DNA of 64,000 nucleotides from Membranipora membranacea (lineage: Eukaryota > Bryozoa > Gymnolaemata > Cheilostomatida > Membraniporidae), in contig OU612072.1 of NCBI GenBank assembly GCA_914767715.1, forward strand, positions 17,050,001-17,114,000. Direction: 5' to 3'. The translations under genes and the position numbers were made by a program. Positions 1 through 11,640 of this stretch are shown here, in pieces. How positions within the stretch are numbered: the stretch's first letter is position 1; every line of letters begins with the position of its first letter. The notes below the pieces were generated by a model. That model did not search any database. It was not told the origin of the DNA and saw only the letters and a program-made list of their open reading frames with translations.

Positions 1-2328
1 GGGTGCTTCCATTACATAAGTTATACTGTTTCACACTGGATAGCGCATCAAATTAGCTAATGGACAGGGAGTTCTAGCTTATTTTCATCACTGACGATAA
101 ATGACAGCATGAGAGATCAACTGGCATGCTATGAGGCTTCTCCAATCTTAATCAGCTGGTGCATGTATATAGGCGTGTGTGTTATCTGGTCTAAACCTCC
201 CTATTACCCAGCAATGGTGTCCACATAATACAGAGCTTAGGGTTCGGAATCACTCCCAAGTCCAAACACTTTGTAAACTGCAACTACCTCCTACTAATTT
301 CAATCACCATGTTTCAAGAGAATTTTTTTTTCTATCTGGAATGACTGAAATTTATGGCTAGCTATAGTTGGGTAGATGATTTGAAACCCATGTGTGCAAA
401 AAATGAGGTAACGATAGCCGAAATATTTGCAGGGTATGAGCAAGGAGTGACCTTGGTATGAGCAATTCGTGAGCCAATTCGGGTTGCAAGATGATTGTGT
501 TCCATATCAAAAAGAAATCTGCGGATAAAGCGTCAGCAATTATTGATCAATGAGTTCTCCACTCACACCTTTCACTTTGGGTTATCAGACAGCAGGGCCG
601 TAGTGTTAGGGGAGACAGAGAGGCACTGCCTCCCCTAGAAAGCTGAATACAGTGACCTTAAAACACTATAATCCATGTCATAATTAGCGCCTCCGGGATT
701 TCAATTTGCTAATTATATCCCTTAAATTGCTTGGGGATGAGCTTACAGCAACCCTTCTGGAGATGCTGCGGATTCACCTCACACTTTTACCTTCCCTACC
801 ATTTTTTCTACACTACGGCCCTAGTTGATATTGTGTTATAGAAGTGCACATTCATAATGGACATACAAACCCATTGTGTCAGGTAATTTCTGATCAATTT
901 TTATCAGGGCATCAAAGTTGAGCTCACCTAGGCGGTACACTTTGAGGTAGTCTGATGTCTTACTCTGATTCAATTTGAATTGAGAGGAAGAGAGGTAGCA
1001 AAAATTTGATTAAATCAATTCAGCTTTTATGTACTGGTAGTGCTGGGCCGATATCTTGATTTAGGATCCCATACAGGTCACACAATGTCCATTTTATGAC
1101 TATGGAATTGTCGCATCGGTTATTTCATGAAGAAGACAAGCTGCCTTTAGTAATTTTAGCAAAGTAGAAGCAAATTTAGTTACAACCTGTTCAAATTTGC
1201 ACCCTTGCATAACATAAAAAAAGTTCAATTTTGATGACCCTGTATATTGATATTATGACTAAGAAATCCTAAAACGATCAGGAGAAGAGAATATCAGAGA
1301 ATTGGATCAGCATTATTTGTCCATTTCAAAGTTCATCACCACACTTTAATCATGCAATATTATAATTTAATGGATTTGGTGGAGTGAGTTATGTATGTAA
1401 ATGTAATCCAGATAAAATTGTTTACTCTAGACGATGTAATATGGAGAGGAAAATGCAAATGCGATCTGCACGGAGCCTCACTTCTTACCATCAAATTATT
1501 CAAATATACATACATTAGGTTTCTTTACTGTATTACAGTATATACATTTCAGATATTCAAATGGTGATTTAAACAGAAACATGCAATTTGGCAGATTTGG
1601 TCTATCATGAGGAAGCTGTGGTTAAGGACAACATCTACTTGTCACATTTTGTCAACCACAAGTCACAGACCTTGCGTGCAAAACCTAATAGCTTTCATTA
1701 CCGTGTATTGATAAATTGCGGCAAAACGCTCTTACAGCATACTATAAAATAAGATCTTACATTTCCCAGAATCCCACTGATAAATCTGCAGAGGAACAAA
1801 CTTATCAGTATATTATGATAATATTTTTGCATTCCAGAACTATTAAAAATAACCCTTGAGGGGGTAACCTCACCCTAGGACCCCTGTGGAGCTGCCACAG
1901 ATATTTCTTGGCAAAACTGTGGGCCTGTGTGATTACTCAGAACAGCGTATACTTTTATAAGGCTCTATCTCCAGCTTTTTAATTTATTTTTCCTTCTCAT
2001 TCATGAGGAGCACCATTGCATGTGGTTGTTCATGTGTTATATATTGCCTTTGGGAAATTTACTATATTTAATTAAAATGGTGTGGTTAACATACATTTTC
2101 TTTAACATATCCATTGCAGGTATTTTCATTCCGTATTTGCTTCAATTTACATCTGGTAATAGCAGTCAAACCAATGTTCTCACGAAACAATACTGAATGC
2201 GACCGCCACGTCAACCAAATTCTTAATGCCCATGCCCTACGACAGGCGTTTAGGAGTATCGATGAAGAATGTATACTATATATTTTCATAAAACTGAACA
2301 AGGACCTGGCCTGACAAAAATGACTTAC
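1..2328. other. left flank and probable PPP1R14 intron, no gene recognised
   Basis: This AT-rich stretch lies downstream of the PPP1R14-like exon 1 donor on the minus strand, so most of it is probably that gene's first intron. I scanned the minus strand for a second PPP1R14 exon (an acidic Glu-Leu-Glu-Ile-Asp-Val-Asp type segment) and saw none, so the rest of that gene should lie left of the window. The only structured element I can support is the inverted-repeat element at 594-822. The small open frame at 179-361 looks like chance. Confidence 0.5.
594..822. mobile_element. MITE-like element with 13-bp terminal inverted repeats
   Basis: The sequence AGGGCCGTAGTGT at 594-606 is repeated as its exact reverse complement at 810-822, enclosing about 200 bp with no coding capacity. 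This is the form of a non-autonomous DNA transposon. No clear target-site duplication is visible in the immediate flanks, so the superfamily is left open. Confidence 0.6.
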
Positions 2329-2517
2329 GGATATTTCATAGAGTTTATTCAGCTGTTCATCCATCCAGAACTCTACTTTGAGCCTCTTTTGTATTAGCTT
2401 GATTTGCTGCTGACCATATTTCATGGTTAGGAATTTTGTTCTCTCATTTTCCTGGTTTCCTCTGCCTTCAGAATTCTTTGGCATAGAATCACCTGTAAAT
2501 TTCACTGCACCAGCCAT
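2329..2517 (-). CDS. PPP1R14: PPP1R14-like protein phosphatase 1 inhibitor, first coding exon (partial gene)
   Basis: The first 63 codons of a CPI-17/PHI/KEPI-type inhibitor of the PP1 catalytic subunit, a small cytosolic protein made potent by phosphorylation of one threonine. The start ATG at 2517-2515 sits in a strong context (GCCATCATGG). The exon ends in phase 0 at 2329 with a consensus donor (GTAAGT). Residues about 27-60 resemble the family core: a Thr-Met-Lys-Tyr block (residues 31-34) aligns with the Thr-Val-Lys-Tyr that holds the regulatory Thr38 of CPI-17. It is followed by the basic KRL and the WMDEQLNKLYE helix (family form W-x-x-x-x-L-x-x-LY). The N-terminal 25 residues are not conserved. 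Later exons were not found and should lie beyond the left edge. The upstream frame continues to 2583, but the ATG at 2517 fits the family length. Identification is by recall, without a search. Confidence 0.8.
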
Positions 2518-2911
2518 GATGGCGCGAATCTTTAAACTGACACAAATGTGAACATGTGCTTGTTGTTTACATACTGTAATCATAATAAACGAAAATTAAT
2601 ATTATCAATATTGTATCAAAACTTTATTTTAATTAATTTCCATATAGAAATGTGTGTTAAGGGATTATTTCTAAAATTTTGAATAGGATGAATTTATTAA
2701 AGAAAAATATCAGAAATTATTTTAACTCTGATTGATTTCCCCTCAATATAACCAGTAATCTTCATATTGTAAACAAATATTGTGTTGAGAAGTCTAGCTG
2801 TAAATCCCTATTCTTGTGATGATTTCAGGCTTTCTACTATACTTCCGGTCAAGATCAACTGTGAAAAAATAATTCAGTGGCTCAGTGTGAGAGTTGGGAG
2901 CATAATGCAAT
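2518..2911. promoter_or_regulatory. candidate bidirectional promoter between PPP1R14-like and LRP11-like genes
   Basis: The two start codons face away from each other across only 394 bp, so both 5' UTRs and both core promoters must share this interval unless upstream non-coding exons exist. It is AT-rich, with no obvious CpG island and no convincing TATA box at the right spacing. The assignment rests on geometry alone. Confidence 0.4.
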
Positions 2912-5900
2912 ATGTTTGATAAATACTCCCTAGCCTGCTGCCTGGCAGCTCTTGTTGTAATCTCAATAGTACAAGATGGTGGTGCTGATATGGACATGGC
3001 TAAATTGTTTGGCAACAACGTAAATGACGAGGAAGCATGGGCTAAACTGTTTGAGCTTGAGAAATGTCCTAAGCCACAACCACAGGCTAACACCATCATA
3101 ATGGTTAATGAGTCGATAGCTGCTGGTGCTAAATTCCTGGAGAATCCAAATGTAACCAGTAGATATGAGTGTGAGTTTGAGTGCTGTTATAAGCAGGGCA
3201 AGGGATGTAATGTAGCTGTGTATACATCTGAACAGGTGAGTGAAGTTTACAGGTATTGCCTGTTTGATTTTTCTTACTCATTATTCACTGAACTGATGAC
3301 TTGTCACCTGTAGTAGTGCTACTGTAGCAGAAAATAAACTCACCATATAGTCAGTCTGCTATGCCACTGAGTGACCTCAGCATTATGTACTATATTGATA
3401 AAGAAATAGCTAGTTACTCCATTATCTACTTTGTAAATTTGGCCTATCCATGTATCGTTAGTATTGTTGTATTGTACTGGTACTAGGCCTAAGATGGTAA
3501 TATGAATCCTACCTAAAGCATCGATTGGAGTGATATACAACAATTAAAGACTTAGTCAATAGTTGAAATCAGCTCATTATATTATTGTCAAGATTTTGCA
3601 ATTGAGACTATTGACTTGGTTTGTGTTGAAAATGTGTTTATTTAGGGTAAAACATGTCGCAAGTCTTCTCATGAAAAAGGCAGCTCAATTCAAAAGTTGT
3701 ATTATCCTGCGTTACCAAGCCTATGTAATCATATTTCAATTGACAATCTGATATCTTAATACATATGAATATTATCGTAGTCCTTACACTTTTGTTATAG
3801 AAACACTGTTATATATTTGACTGTGGAACGCCGAGTAAATGTAGGTTTGATCAACACGAGGGCTACACCGTCAGTTTTATAACAGATGTATTATCAGAGG
3901 AGACTTCTGTTCTTACTCAGCCTGCTACTACACCTCAAGCTAAGACTACAACCACAGAACCTCCTCCTAAACAATGTATGTATCGGCACTCCACACTAAA
4001 GTTTCCTCGTTTAATTCTTTACCGTGCTGGCAGTATGCATGATTGCCTAGCCAATGCGTTGGTTCTGATTGGCTGGTGGGTGCGAAAGAGCCGATGCCAG
4101 GCCAGATGGTACTTTCCTGAAAATACCTTGTATATCATAGTGAGTGTCAAATAACTCAGTTTCACTCTCATCATATATCAATAAGTGCTCTCTGTGATCT
4201 GGCATTGGCTCTTTTTCCCACCCAACAGCCAACCATATCAGACCCAAAACAAATTGGCTAATGATTATCACGACATGCATTTATGTAAGCCCCACCTCAT
4301 CTTCAGTCAGTGGGATACTTTCTAGATGTGAAAAATGAACCAGAAAATTATGCCCGATTTATAGGCTGTTGTTTGAGGATTTATTAGATTCGGTCTAATT
4401 GCCAAAGTTTACTTGCATTGCCGCACATACTTGATTTACCGATCAACTCCAAGTTAACTGCTGCTATTCTGATCTGATTGGTAGACTTTTTCACTTCTGT
4501 GGATTGGATTTGAGGTATGAGGCTATGAGGAAGATTTAAGAATAAATATTTGAATCTTCTTAATCCCTCTTCCCCCCCCCCCCCATATTCTATCCTGGGT
4601 GAAAATCTGATTTTGCTTGTGGTCGCTTATGGTTGAGCACACATCTCATCGTGAGTCACACAATTGAAGTAGGAGGTGGCTCAGTTGGTTAGAGCAAAGA
4701 GTTAGAGACACTCTATCTCCCTGGTTAGAGCGCCGGTCCTTCAGCATGCAAGTGTTGAAGGTTGTTGGTTGGAATCCAACTGCATTACATCGACTACTGG
4801 GGCTCAGTTAGCCCCCAGGTGTTCTCCGACCTGCCTGGAAACAGAGAGCCCTTATGGCAACAAGTATTTCGCGGCCCATGCTTCGGGATGTGGCAAGTGA
4901 TATGACCATCTGATTTTGATCAACCATACATTTTTATAGGCCTACTTATCAGGGAAGTATAGGCTTGTGATTCCAATGAGTTTGTCGATGACCATGGGTT
5001 CTGGGCCTGATCTTGACTTGAAACTGCAACACAATTGCCTGGTAATGAAACACAAGCGTGCAACGCAAATCTACCCATATCTTCCCATCCTTGTGCATGT
5101 TCGAGGTTTGTATTAAATAATCTGATATTGTAATGTTACAGTACATTTACTGGACGGCTGTAGACCTGACAAGGACACATGTATAACAGATCACACAGAA
5201 TGCTCAAACACTGGCTTCTGTTTCTGTAAAGAAGGATTTCACCCTAAGAATGGAGTTTGCAGTAAGTTTTAAGGGAATAAATAATCCAGATTGTCTTCCA
5301 TGGCCCATAGGCTTTTCATTGCATTCTAAAATATATAGGGAACTGTCATGCTTAATTTCCACCAAAGGTAATCAAGGTACTATATACTGATTCTTGTGAT
5401 CTCAACTCAATCATGGATATTACAGATAAAATAACCTTTGCTAATTCTATCGCTCCGAAATCTTACGGTTTGTCTTTACTGGTAACTAATAACTGTTCCA
5501 CTGTATAATAAACCACTGATAGTGTTTACCATCCTTTTAAACAAGCTGTTGTATATTTCGCCAGACTAGTAAAGGTTATCCACAGATCTGTCAATGATGG
5601 ATCATTGATGAGAAAGGTTTCTCCTGATGCTCTCCATGTTCTTCTGGCTTTATTTCCATCACCAATGACCACACCTGATTAATTTGGTCACATCTGCTCA
5701 ATTTTATCTGCTTGTGATGTGGGTGGGTTGGTAGGTTTTGCTCATCTTTATGCAGATTTCAGAAATGTCCTGTTATATATCTAATTAGTCTTGCCCCATT
5801 TTCGTTTGTACTGGCTGGTCTTTCAATAAACACATCTACGCAGACTCATTTTTTGGTCACTATTCTCTTCATTGTCGTTAGCTACTTAACACATTGGCCC

Positions 5901-8900
5901 AACTCATTATCTCTGATTGAGAATACTGATACTTTATGCCATGTGTCCAGGACAGGACTGTTTACCCGGTCTTCAGTTTGAATGTACTAATGGAGAGTCT
6001 AAGTACGCCCGTCCCGATTGTATAGCAGTGTATGATGTCTGTGACGGAACGCCACAGTGTGCTGACGGGTCTGATGAGCTCGACTGTGATAAGGGTGAGT
6101 AGGCTTTACTGTAATTAGGGTTAGTGGGCTTCACTGTAACTAGGGTGAGTAGGCTTTACTGTAATTAGGGTGAGTAGGCTTCACTGTTATGAGGTTGAGC
6201 AGGCTTTACTGTAATGAGGGTGAGTAGGCTTTACTGTAGTTAGGGTGAGTAGGTTTTACTGTAATAAGAGTGAGTAGGCTTCACTGTAATAAGGGAGAGA
6301 AGGCTTTACTGTAATGAAGATGAGTAGGCTTCACTGTAATAGGGGGGAGTAGGCTTTGCTGTAATGAGGGTGAGTAGGCTTTACTGTAATGAGGGTGAGT
6401 AGACTTTACTGTAATGAGGGTGAAAAGACTTCAACTTCTCTTAACCTCTGTAATAAGAGCAACAATGTTTTATTGGTGGCAAACTGACTGACTTGATTAT
6501 ATATGTATTTTTCTGGAAACAATTTTACTTCGACCAAGATGAGGACTGACAAGCTTTAGTTGCTTACCTTTGAACCTTTAGCATATTTAATAGTTTACTG
6601 TACGATTACGGATGAATTGAGGTGCTGGTTTGATTTGAGTCTCATGATTATGATTACATATTAAAATATAGTTTCATTGGGAATAATGAGGTATAGACTT
6701 ACTGTCACAGTACGTAATGAGGAAAAATTAGGTATGAATGTATGTATTAATTTATCTCGATAAAATATGTCGAAGACCCAAGAATATAAAATATGTCAAA
6801 GACATATTTTAAGACTAAATGTTGCGCTCTGTGTGTAGTTGGAAAAATCTACAGCTACCCAAAAGCTACAGACCTAAAGATACTAAAGAGGTATGAAACA
6901 ATTTCAAAATCAGTCGATTCTTCTCGTGGAATTCTGTGAGAAAAAAAGTTTCTTTCAATTTGTAATAACATGAGGAATCTATAGGAAAGGTGTAACTGGT
7001 CCAGATGGAATTTAAATTTGGTAGGTTCAATCATCTAATATGTACATTTGTGTTTTAGATAAGCTAGACTGGGAGAAGTATGGGGGTCTTGATGCAGTCA
7101 AAGCTAAACTAGAAGGTAATGACCAACAAGATATCCAGGCTACCACCCCACCTAACCTGGAAACCCCTCCCACGCCCATACATAACACATTCCAGAAACC
7201 TGAGGCTAGGCCTAGGTTCTCTGACCAAAGCCGCTTTTCTAACAGCAATCTTCAACGCAAGTCGGGTTATAGGTATGCCAGTCCCACCCGTCAACCTTAT
7301 CAGGATAGCCTTGGGTCTAGGTATCAGTCCCCCTATAATAATTATGATGACTATAATTATCAGGCTAATAGTCCGTATGACTGGAGAAGTGAGTTAGCTA
7401 ATTACGAATCTGGCAGCGGGAGACAGCAAAACTACCCCTCCTGGTCCACTAACAATAAACCCAAACCCGCTGAACCCGCTTGGTATGAAAAGGGAAGTGG
7501 CCGTAACTATGACAACCCTTATAACAACAAACTTTTCAACTACGATTACGATAATATGAATAAGCCTTCCTATGACAAATATCCAAACTATGAGCAGCAG
7601 AGTCAGCCAGGTTCTCAGTCTAGGCTTCGACCGCAGCAGTCTGAAGATCATCATTACTTAGACTCGGATCCAAGACAATCTCAACCGAAGCCAATACAGG
7701 GGCGTGAGGACGTACAGACTTCAGATATGGCTTATGGTAACCAGCATGTTGTAGTTAGCCTAGTTGCTGTTGTCACTTGCTTTTCAGTGATTTCAAATTG
7801 GTTTCTAGATGTAGTTGCTTATATCGTGATTCAGTCTCACCGAGAAGTTTCAACTGCCTCGGCCCAGTGCGGAATTGAGCAGTATTACGAATAATTGTTA
7901 TTTTTGTCTAGTTTTCCTTTATCAGAAATTGAGGTACTTTTGCCCCGGGAGAGGTAATACTAGCAGAAGTTAAGTTTTGCTAGTTTTTGGGTCAGTTTAG
8001 TAGTTGTGAGGGTTTATAACAAGTAAAGAGAATGAGTACTGGAAGACATAAATTTCACATTTCAAGCCTGTGCGAAAAATGAATTTGAATATTTCACTTC
8101 TCTAGGTAGGGTATTACCTCTGCTGTACTAACAACTACATGTTAAGCTTAGTTGACTAACCATATAACGAAACTCTCTTCTGCATTGATTTGGTGATTGC
8201 GTGCTCGCCTACATATACTTGATCCAGCTATTGTCTCAATAATTGTTACTTATTAGGAAGATTTGCTTACTCTTTCGCTGCTTAACAAGTCATTTCAAAT
8301 TTACTGTCAATATCATCTTGACCTCTTACATCACTAACAGCTAACTCAGCATTGATCCAATGTCATATCTACCCCTTATATGACCTACAACCATAAACAT
8401 AAATAAAAAGTGTTTACATGTTTATACTTACAACTAACTCGGTGTTGATCCAACGTAAATATTAGTCTCCGCCAGAGACTATAGATAATATCTATAGTCT
8501 CTGTCTTCGCTGCTGCCAAACGCTTGTATTATCAATATACATGCCAGCATTAGCATGTAAATAAATCATATATCATAATCAGTGATATGAATATATATGA
8601 ATATATATCAGTGATCATAATATCAGAACTACATTTTCATAGAGTTTAAATCTTTCAAAGATGGTGGCTTGGTATAAAACTTCAGTCGATACTGAAAACT
8701 GATTCACCCAAAATACTTTCATGATTTCTTGAGTGAAATTGCAAACACGAAAAAATTTAGGGATATTAGAATTTAAAATATTTCAAAACTTGTGAGAATG
8801 TGAGTATTGGTAATCTTACATTTATCGTCAGCAACAAATTCATTATCTCTAATATTTTTGCATGATGTGACATTAGTGAATGTGTAGTCCCCAATTGTTA

Positions 8901-10024
8901 GCCGCAGTATTGATGTGTATATATACAATTAGCAAGATTTCTCACTCCTCATATTGTGTTCTTGTGTATTGTTTGATTGTTTCCATTTTAGAATATGAAA
9001 TGATGCTGAGCTCCAAAAAACCTTCAACAACTGAACCAACTACTCTGAAATCCATACAACATGCTGATGATCTGAAAAATTTATTAGGGGAGACTGATGA
9101 TAAGAAAGCACCCGCCCCTACCAAACCAACACAAACTGTACCGGATCCTGAGCCATTAAGCCCACAAGAAACTGAAAAGAAGGCTGACTCAGCTATTATA
9201 GAAAATAAAAGTGGGAATGTGACCGCTCTGGAATCTACAGAAAATGAGGTATGTGTGAACTGAACATCACATCATCACAATGATTTGACTTCTTGGAGTT
9301 GCCACGCATTAATCTCTACATTGAGGTTGTCGCTCACATGGCGCAATAAAAATCATGGTCTAATGATGTCGATAAGAAAGCTCACTGTATATATTGACAA
9401 ATCCATTTAGAAGTTAAACTTGGGATCTCAATATGTCAAAACCAAGGGCGTACGTTGCCTCCACAGGTTAAAAATGGACCAAAGACTTGAGTGATGATGC
9501 TTAGAATACAGCAACATCATTTGCAAGTAAATCAGCCATTTTTGGTATCATGAACTTAGCCACCTATGTAAGTACATTAGCTTTTCTCAACCACTAAGGT
9601 TGTCCCCTCTATATTGCTCATTAACATATAAAGGTAAAGAGGGGACAACCTTAGTGGTTGAGAAAAAAATTCATTTTAGTAAAGATTTCAACTGTGTCCA
9701 TGTGCTATTCAAATGGTTGCCATGGTGCTCTCAATTAGACTGAGACCTTAAATATGACACCAAATATGAGGAGGCGCTACTATATCTTTAACATTTTCTC
9801 TTTGACAGTCAGTATTGAGTCCTGTGGAGCCCGAGGAGACCGTATCTACCGGTACAGGTAATCGGTCAGCGGTGATCGCTCTATCTCTCAGCCTCTCTTT
9901 GACATTTATACTGATCGTGTACCTCGGCTGTAGGTATAGGAATATGAGGAGACGACTTGGTCGGTCAGGTAAACCCCTCCGTGGGTCAGAGGTCGACTAT
10001 CTCATAGATGGTATGTATCTGTAA
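2912..10024 (+). CDS. LRP11: LRP11-like type I membrane protein (MANSC, EGF-like, LDLa, Tyr/Asn-rich stalk, TM)
   Basis: Seven exons join in phase to 637 residues: 2912-3235, 3801-3975, 5142-5261, 5951-6094, 7059-7736, 8992-9248, 9809-10024. A signal peptide (residues 1 to about 26) is followed by a MANSC/MANEC-type module (about 50-130, with the Cys-Tyr-Ile-Phe-Asp-Cys core). Next come a six-Cys EGF-like segment (about 172-206) and an LDL-receptor class A repeat (about 209-253) with the VCDG...QCADGSDE calcium-binding end. A low-complexity Tyr/Asn/Ser/Gln/Pro region (255-480) and a Pro/Thr/Glu-rich juxtamembrane stretch lead to a transmembrane helix (about 586-606). The 31-residue basic tail ends DYLIDGMYL, which I recall as resembling vertebrate LRP11. 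Vertebrate LRP11 has MANSC, PKD and LDLa; I see no PKD here. Function is unproven; membrane receptor or adhesion role inferred. Genomic order next to PPP1R14 supports the name. Confidence 0.8.
4050..4259. mobile_element. Tc1/mariner-like MITE in LRP11-like intron 2
   Basis: The left end (AGCCAATGCG..., 4050 onward) and right end (...AAATTGGCT, to 4259) are imperfect inverted repeats of about 50 bp. Both contain a GATTGGCTG-like core and a run resembling GTGGGTGCGAAAGAGCC. Each end abuts TA, which fits TA target-site preference. No transposase is present. The open frame on the minus strand here is a by-product of the palindrome. Confidence 0.6.
4668..4930 (+). mobile_element. tRNA-derived SINE, family 1 (near full length)
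   Basis: A tRNA-like head carries an A-box-like GGCTCAGTTGGTTAGAGC and a B-box-like GGTTGGAATCC. The body is shared with other copies at 20140, 29400 (minus), 42470 and 45150 (recurring pieces: CGACTACTGGGGCTCAGT, CTCCGACCTGCCTG, CCCATGCTTCGGGATGTGGC, ATTTTGATCAACC). Part of the head is duplicated inside this copy. It lies in LRP11-like intron 2. Confidence 0.65.
6093..6430 (+). repeat. 25-bp minisatellite built on the exon 4 splice donor
   Basis: About 13-14 imperfect copies of a 25-bp unit (GGGTGAGTAGGCTTTACTGTAATTA form) begin exactly at the exon 4/intron 4 boundary of the LRP11-like gene. The real donor (G|GTGAGT at 6094/6095) is the first unit, and at least seven units keep an exact GGGTGAGT. 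The array therefore repeats a strong 5' splice site. Reading through the first donor meets an in-frame TAG within the first unit. Confidence 0.9.
8473..8503. repeat. perfect 31-bp palindrome
   Basis: Fifteen-base arms (CAGAGACTATAGATA and its reverse complement) flank a single central A at 8488. A related imperfect hairpin with the same TATTATCTATAGTCTCTG right arm is at 27984-28026, suggesting a dispersed short element. It is intronic in the LRP11-like gene. Confidence 0.7.
9582..9666. repeat. perfect 29-bp inverted repeat with 27-nt spacer
   Basis: The arm at 9582-9610 (TTTTCTCAACCACTAAGGTT then GTCCCCTCT) is matched exactly by its reverse complement at 9638-9666. The transcript would form a long uninterrupted hairpin. 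It lies in LRP11-like intron 6. It could be a young MITE or a small-RNA precursor; nothing in the sequence decides between them. Confidence 0.75.
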
Positions 10025-10163
10025 ATTACACTCTGGTGGAATTTCCGCAGATAACACTCTGGTAGACATTCTGCAGATTACACTCTGGAAGTCATCATGC
10101 AGATTGCACTCTTGTGGGTATTCTGTAGATTACACACTGGTATATATTCTTCAGATTACACTT
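10022..10163 (+). repeat. 26-bp minisatellite immediately after the LRP11-like stop codon
   Basis: Five to six imperfect copies of a unit like GCAGATTACACTCTGGTAGA plus spacer recur every 25-26 bp from the stop codon onward (starts near 10023, 10050, 10076, 10101, 10127, 10153). The array would be the first part of the 3' UTR. Confidence 0.75.
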
Positions 10164-11640
10164 TTCAACCTCAGATTTTCATGCTGAAAAACACAGGTAG
10201 CCTCTCATGAGCATGACACGGTCCGCTGAACTATCTTCAAATCTAATTTTTATATGTTTTAATGAACAATTAGTCACAGGATTTGTCTATGTAGCTATAT
10301 ATTCTTGTATCTTATTTATTAAACATTCCTATGTTGAAGTTTTAATTGATAATGTTCTGGATATTGAATTTCATGTTTTGTCTTACAAATTTGAGCTATA
10401 TGACTTTGCCTATCATGACACATTGCATGGTCGCGTTTTTTGGTTGAACAAAGAAGTTTTTTAATTCAAAAATCTCAGTCATGATCAAAAACAATTCTTT
10501 TTCTTTCTCTTATCACACTTTCCTATTTTCTCTTAAAGCATTGCCAGGTAGAAACTGCTGTAATTTTTCTGACCAACATTTGTACATTTCCTGCAAACAT
10601 TCAGTCCTTCCAGATTGTGAGAGGGAGTTATCCACTCTCGTTCTGGAGTAAGATAACTCCAAGAAAATGCCTTTTTGTCAAATCCTTCCTTTTCCTAATG
10701 AGATGAATATTTTTATTTTAATGCTTTTATGTACCATTAACAAATTACTAAAGCACTAGTCATCGTCGCAATTATAATCTCTAGTCTGACCGGGTAAAAC
10801 GTTAAAGTTGACCTTGCACGCTTTCTTCACTGGCGTCAGAACTGTTCAGGAAACTGATTTAGCTGAATGTTGGACTCTGATTTAATGGTCCAAATTAATT
10901 TTATTTTTTGATCCTCAATGTTGTGTAGCTATGTCACAGTTACATGGTTCATTTTTATCTAAGCTACTTACATCTCTTGTCTCTGTGATTATTCGAATCA
11001 TCTCTATTTTTATCTTCTGTGGTAAAACTGTTTTTATTTGTCACGGTGTATTTTTTACAAGCGCCAAATAAACTGCAACTAATATACACTATTTTTGATT
11101 CGCATGGCTGAGATTTTGAATGAAGCATCTGTGAAGGACTCAACTAGAAGTTGACATTTGAATGTTCTGTTCTGTTGATGACTTGTAGAAATTTAAGGTG
11201 CAAGTTTCTTCTTGAGGGTGACAATATGGAGTCTGTTTCATCATTGTCCATTTCATTTGATCTCGTGGTCAGGCTTTAGATTAAGGCTTCAAATCTAAAT
11301 AGTGAAAAGTTACCAACTCTTGCATCCAAATATTTTTTTGGTCTCATAGACAGTCTTGAGTTTTGCATTCCAGGATCTGAAACGTCAAAAATGAAAGTCT
11401 ATTAATTCTTATATTTTCCTGCTACCCTTGAAATGCCCTTCACATCTCGCGAGCTCAGTTTGTTAGGTAATGTTAGATAAGCATTACCAAAAAATCCGGC
11501 ATCGTATTTTGAGGAAAGTTATGATGAAAGTGTAATGATACGACCCACGGGACTGCTACCTCATACTGGTGATGAGTATTAAATGCTATTTGATTATTGC
11601 TAATTATTATAAGCTGTAAAAGTGATCAATAAAACCAATC
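10025..11640 (+). other. probable 3' UTR of the LRP11-like gene
   Basis: Sequence after the stop codon at 10022-10024 holds no further splice-compatible coding exon that I can see. Canonical AATAAA signals occur at 11067-11072 and 11628-11633, either of which could end the transcript. The first 140 bp is a minisatellite (separate entry). The open frame at 10207-10464 shows no recognisable motif and is treated as chance. Confidence 0.4.
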
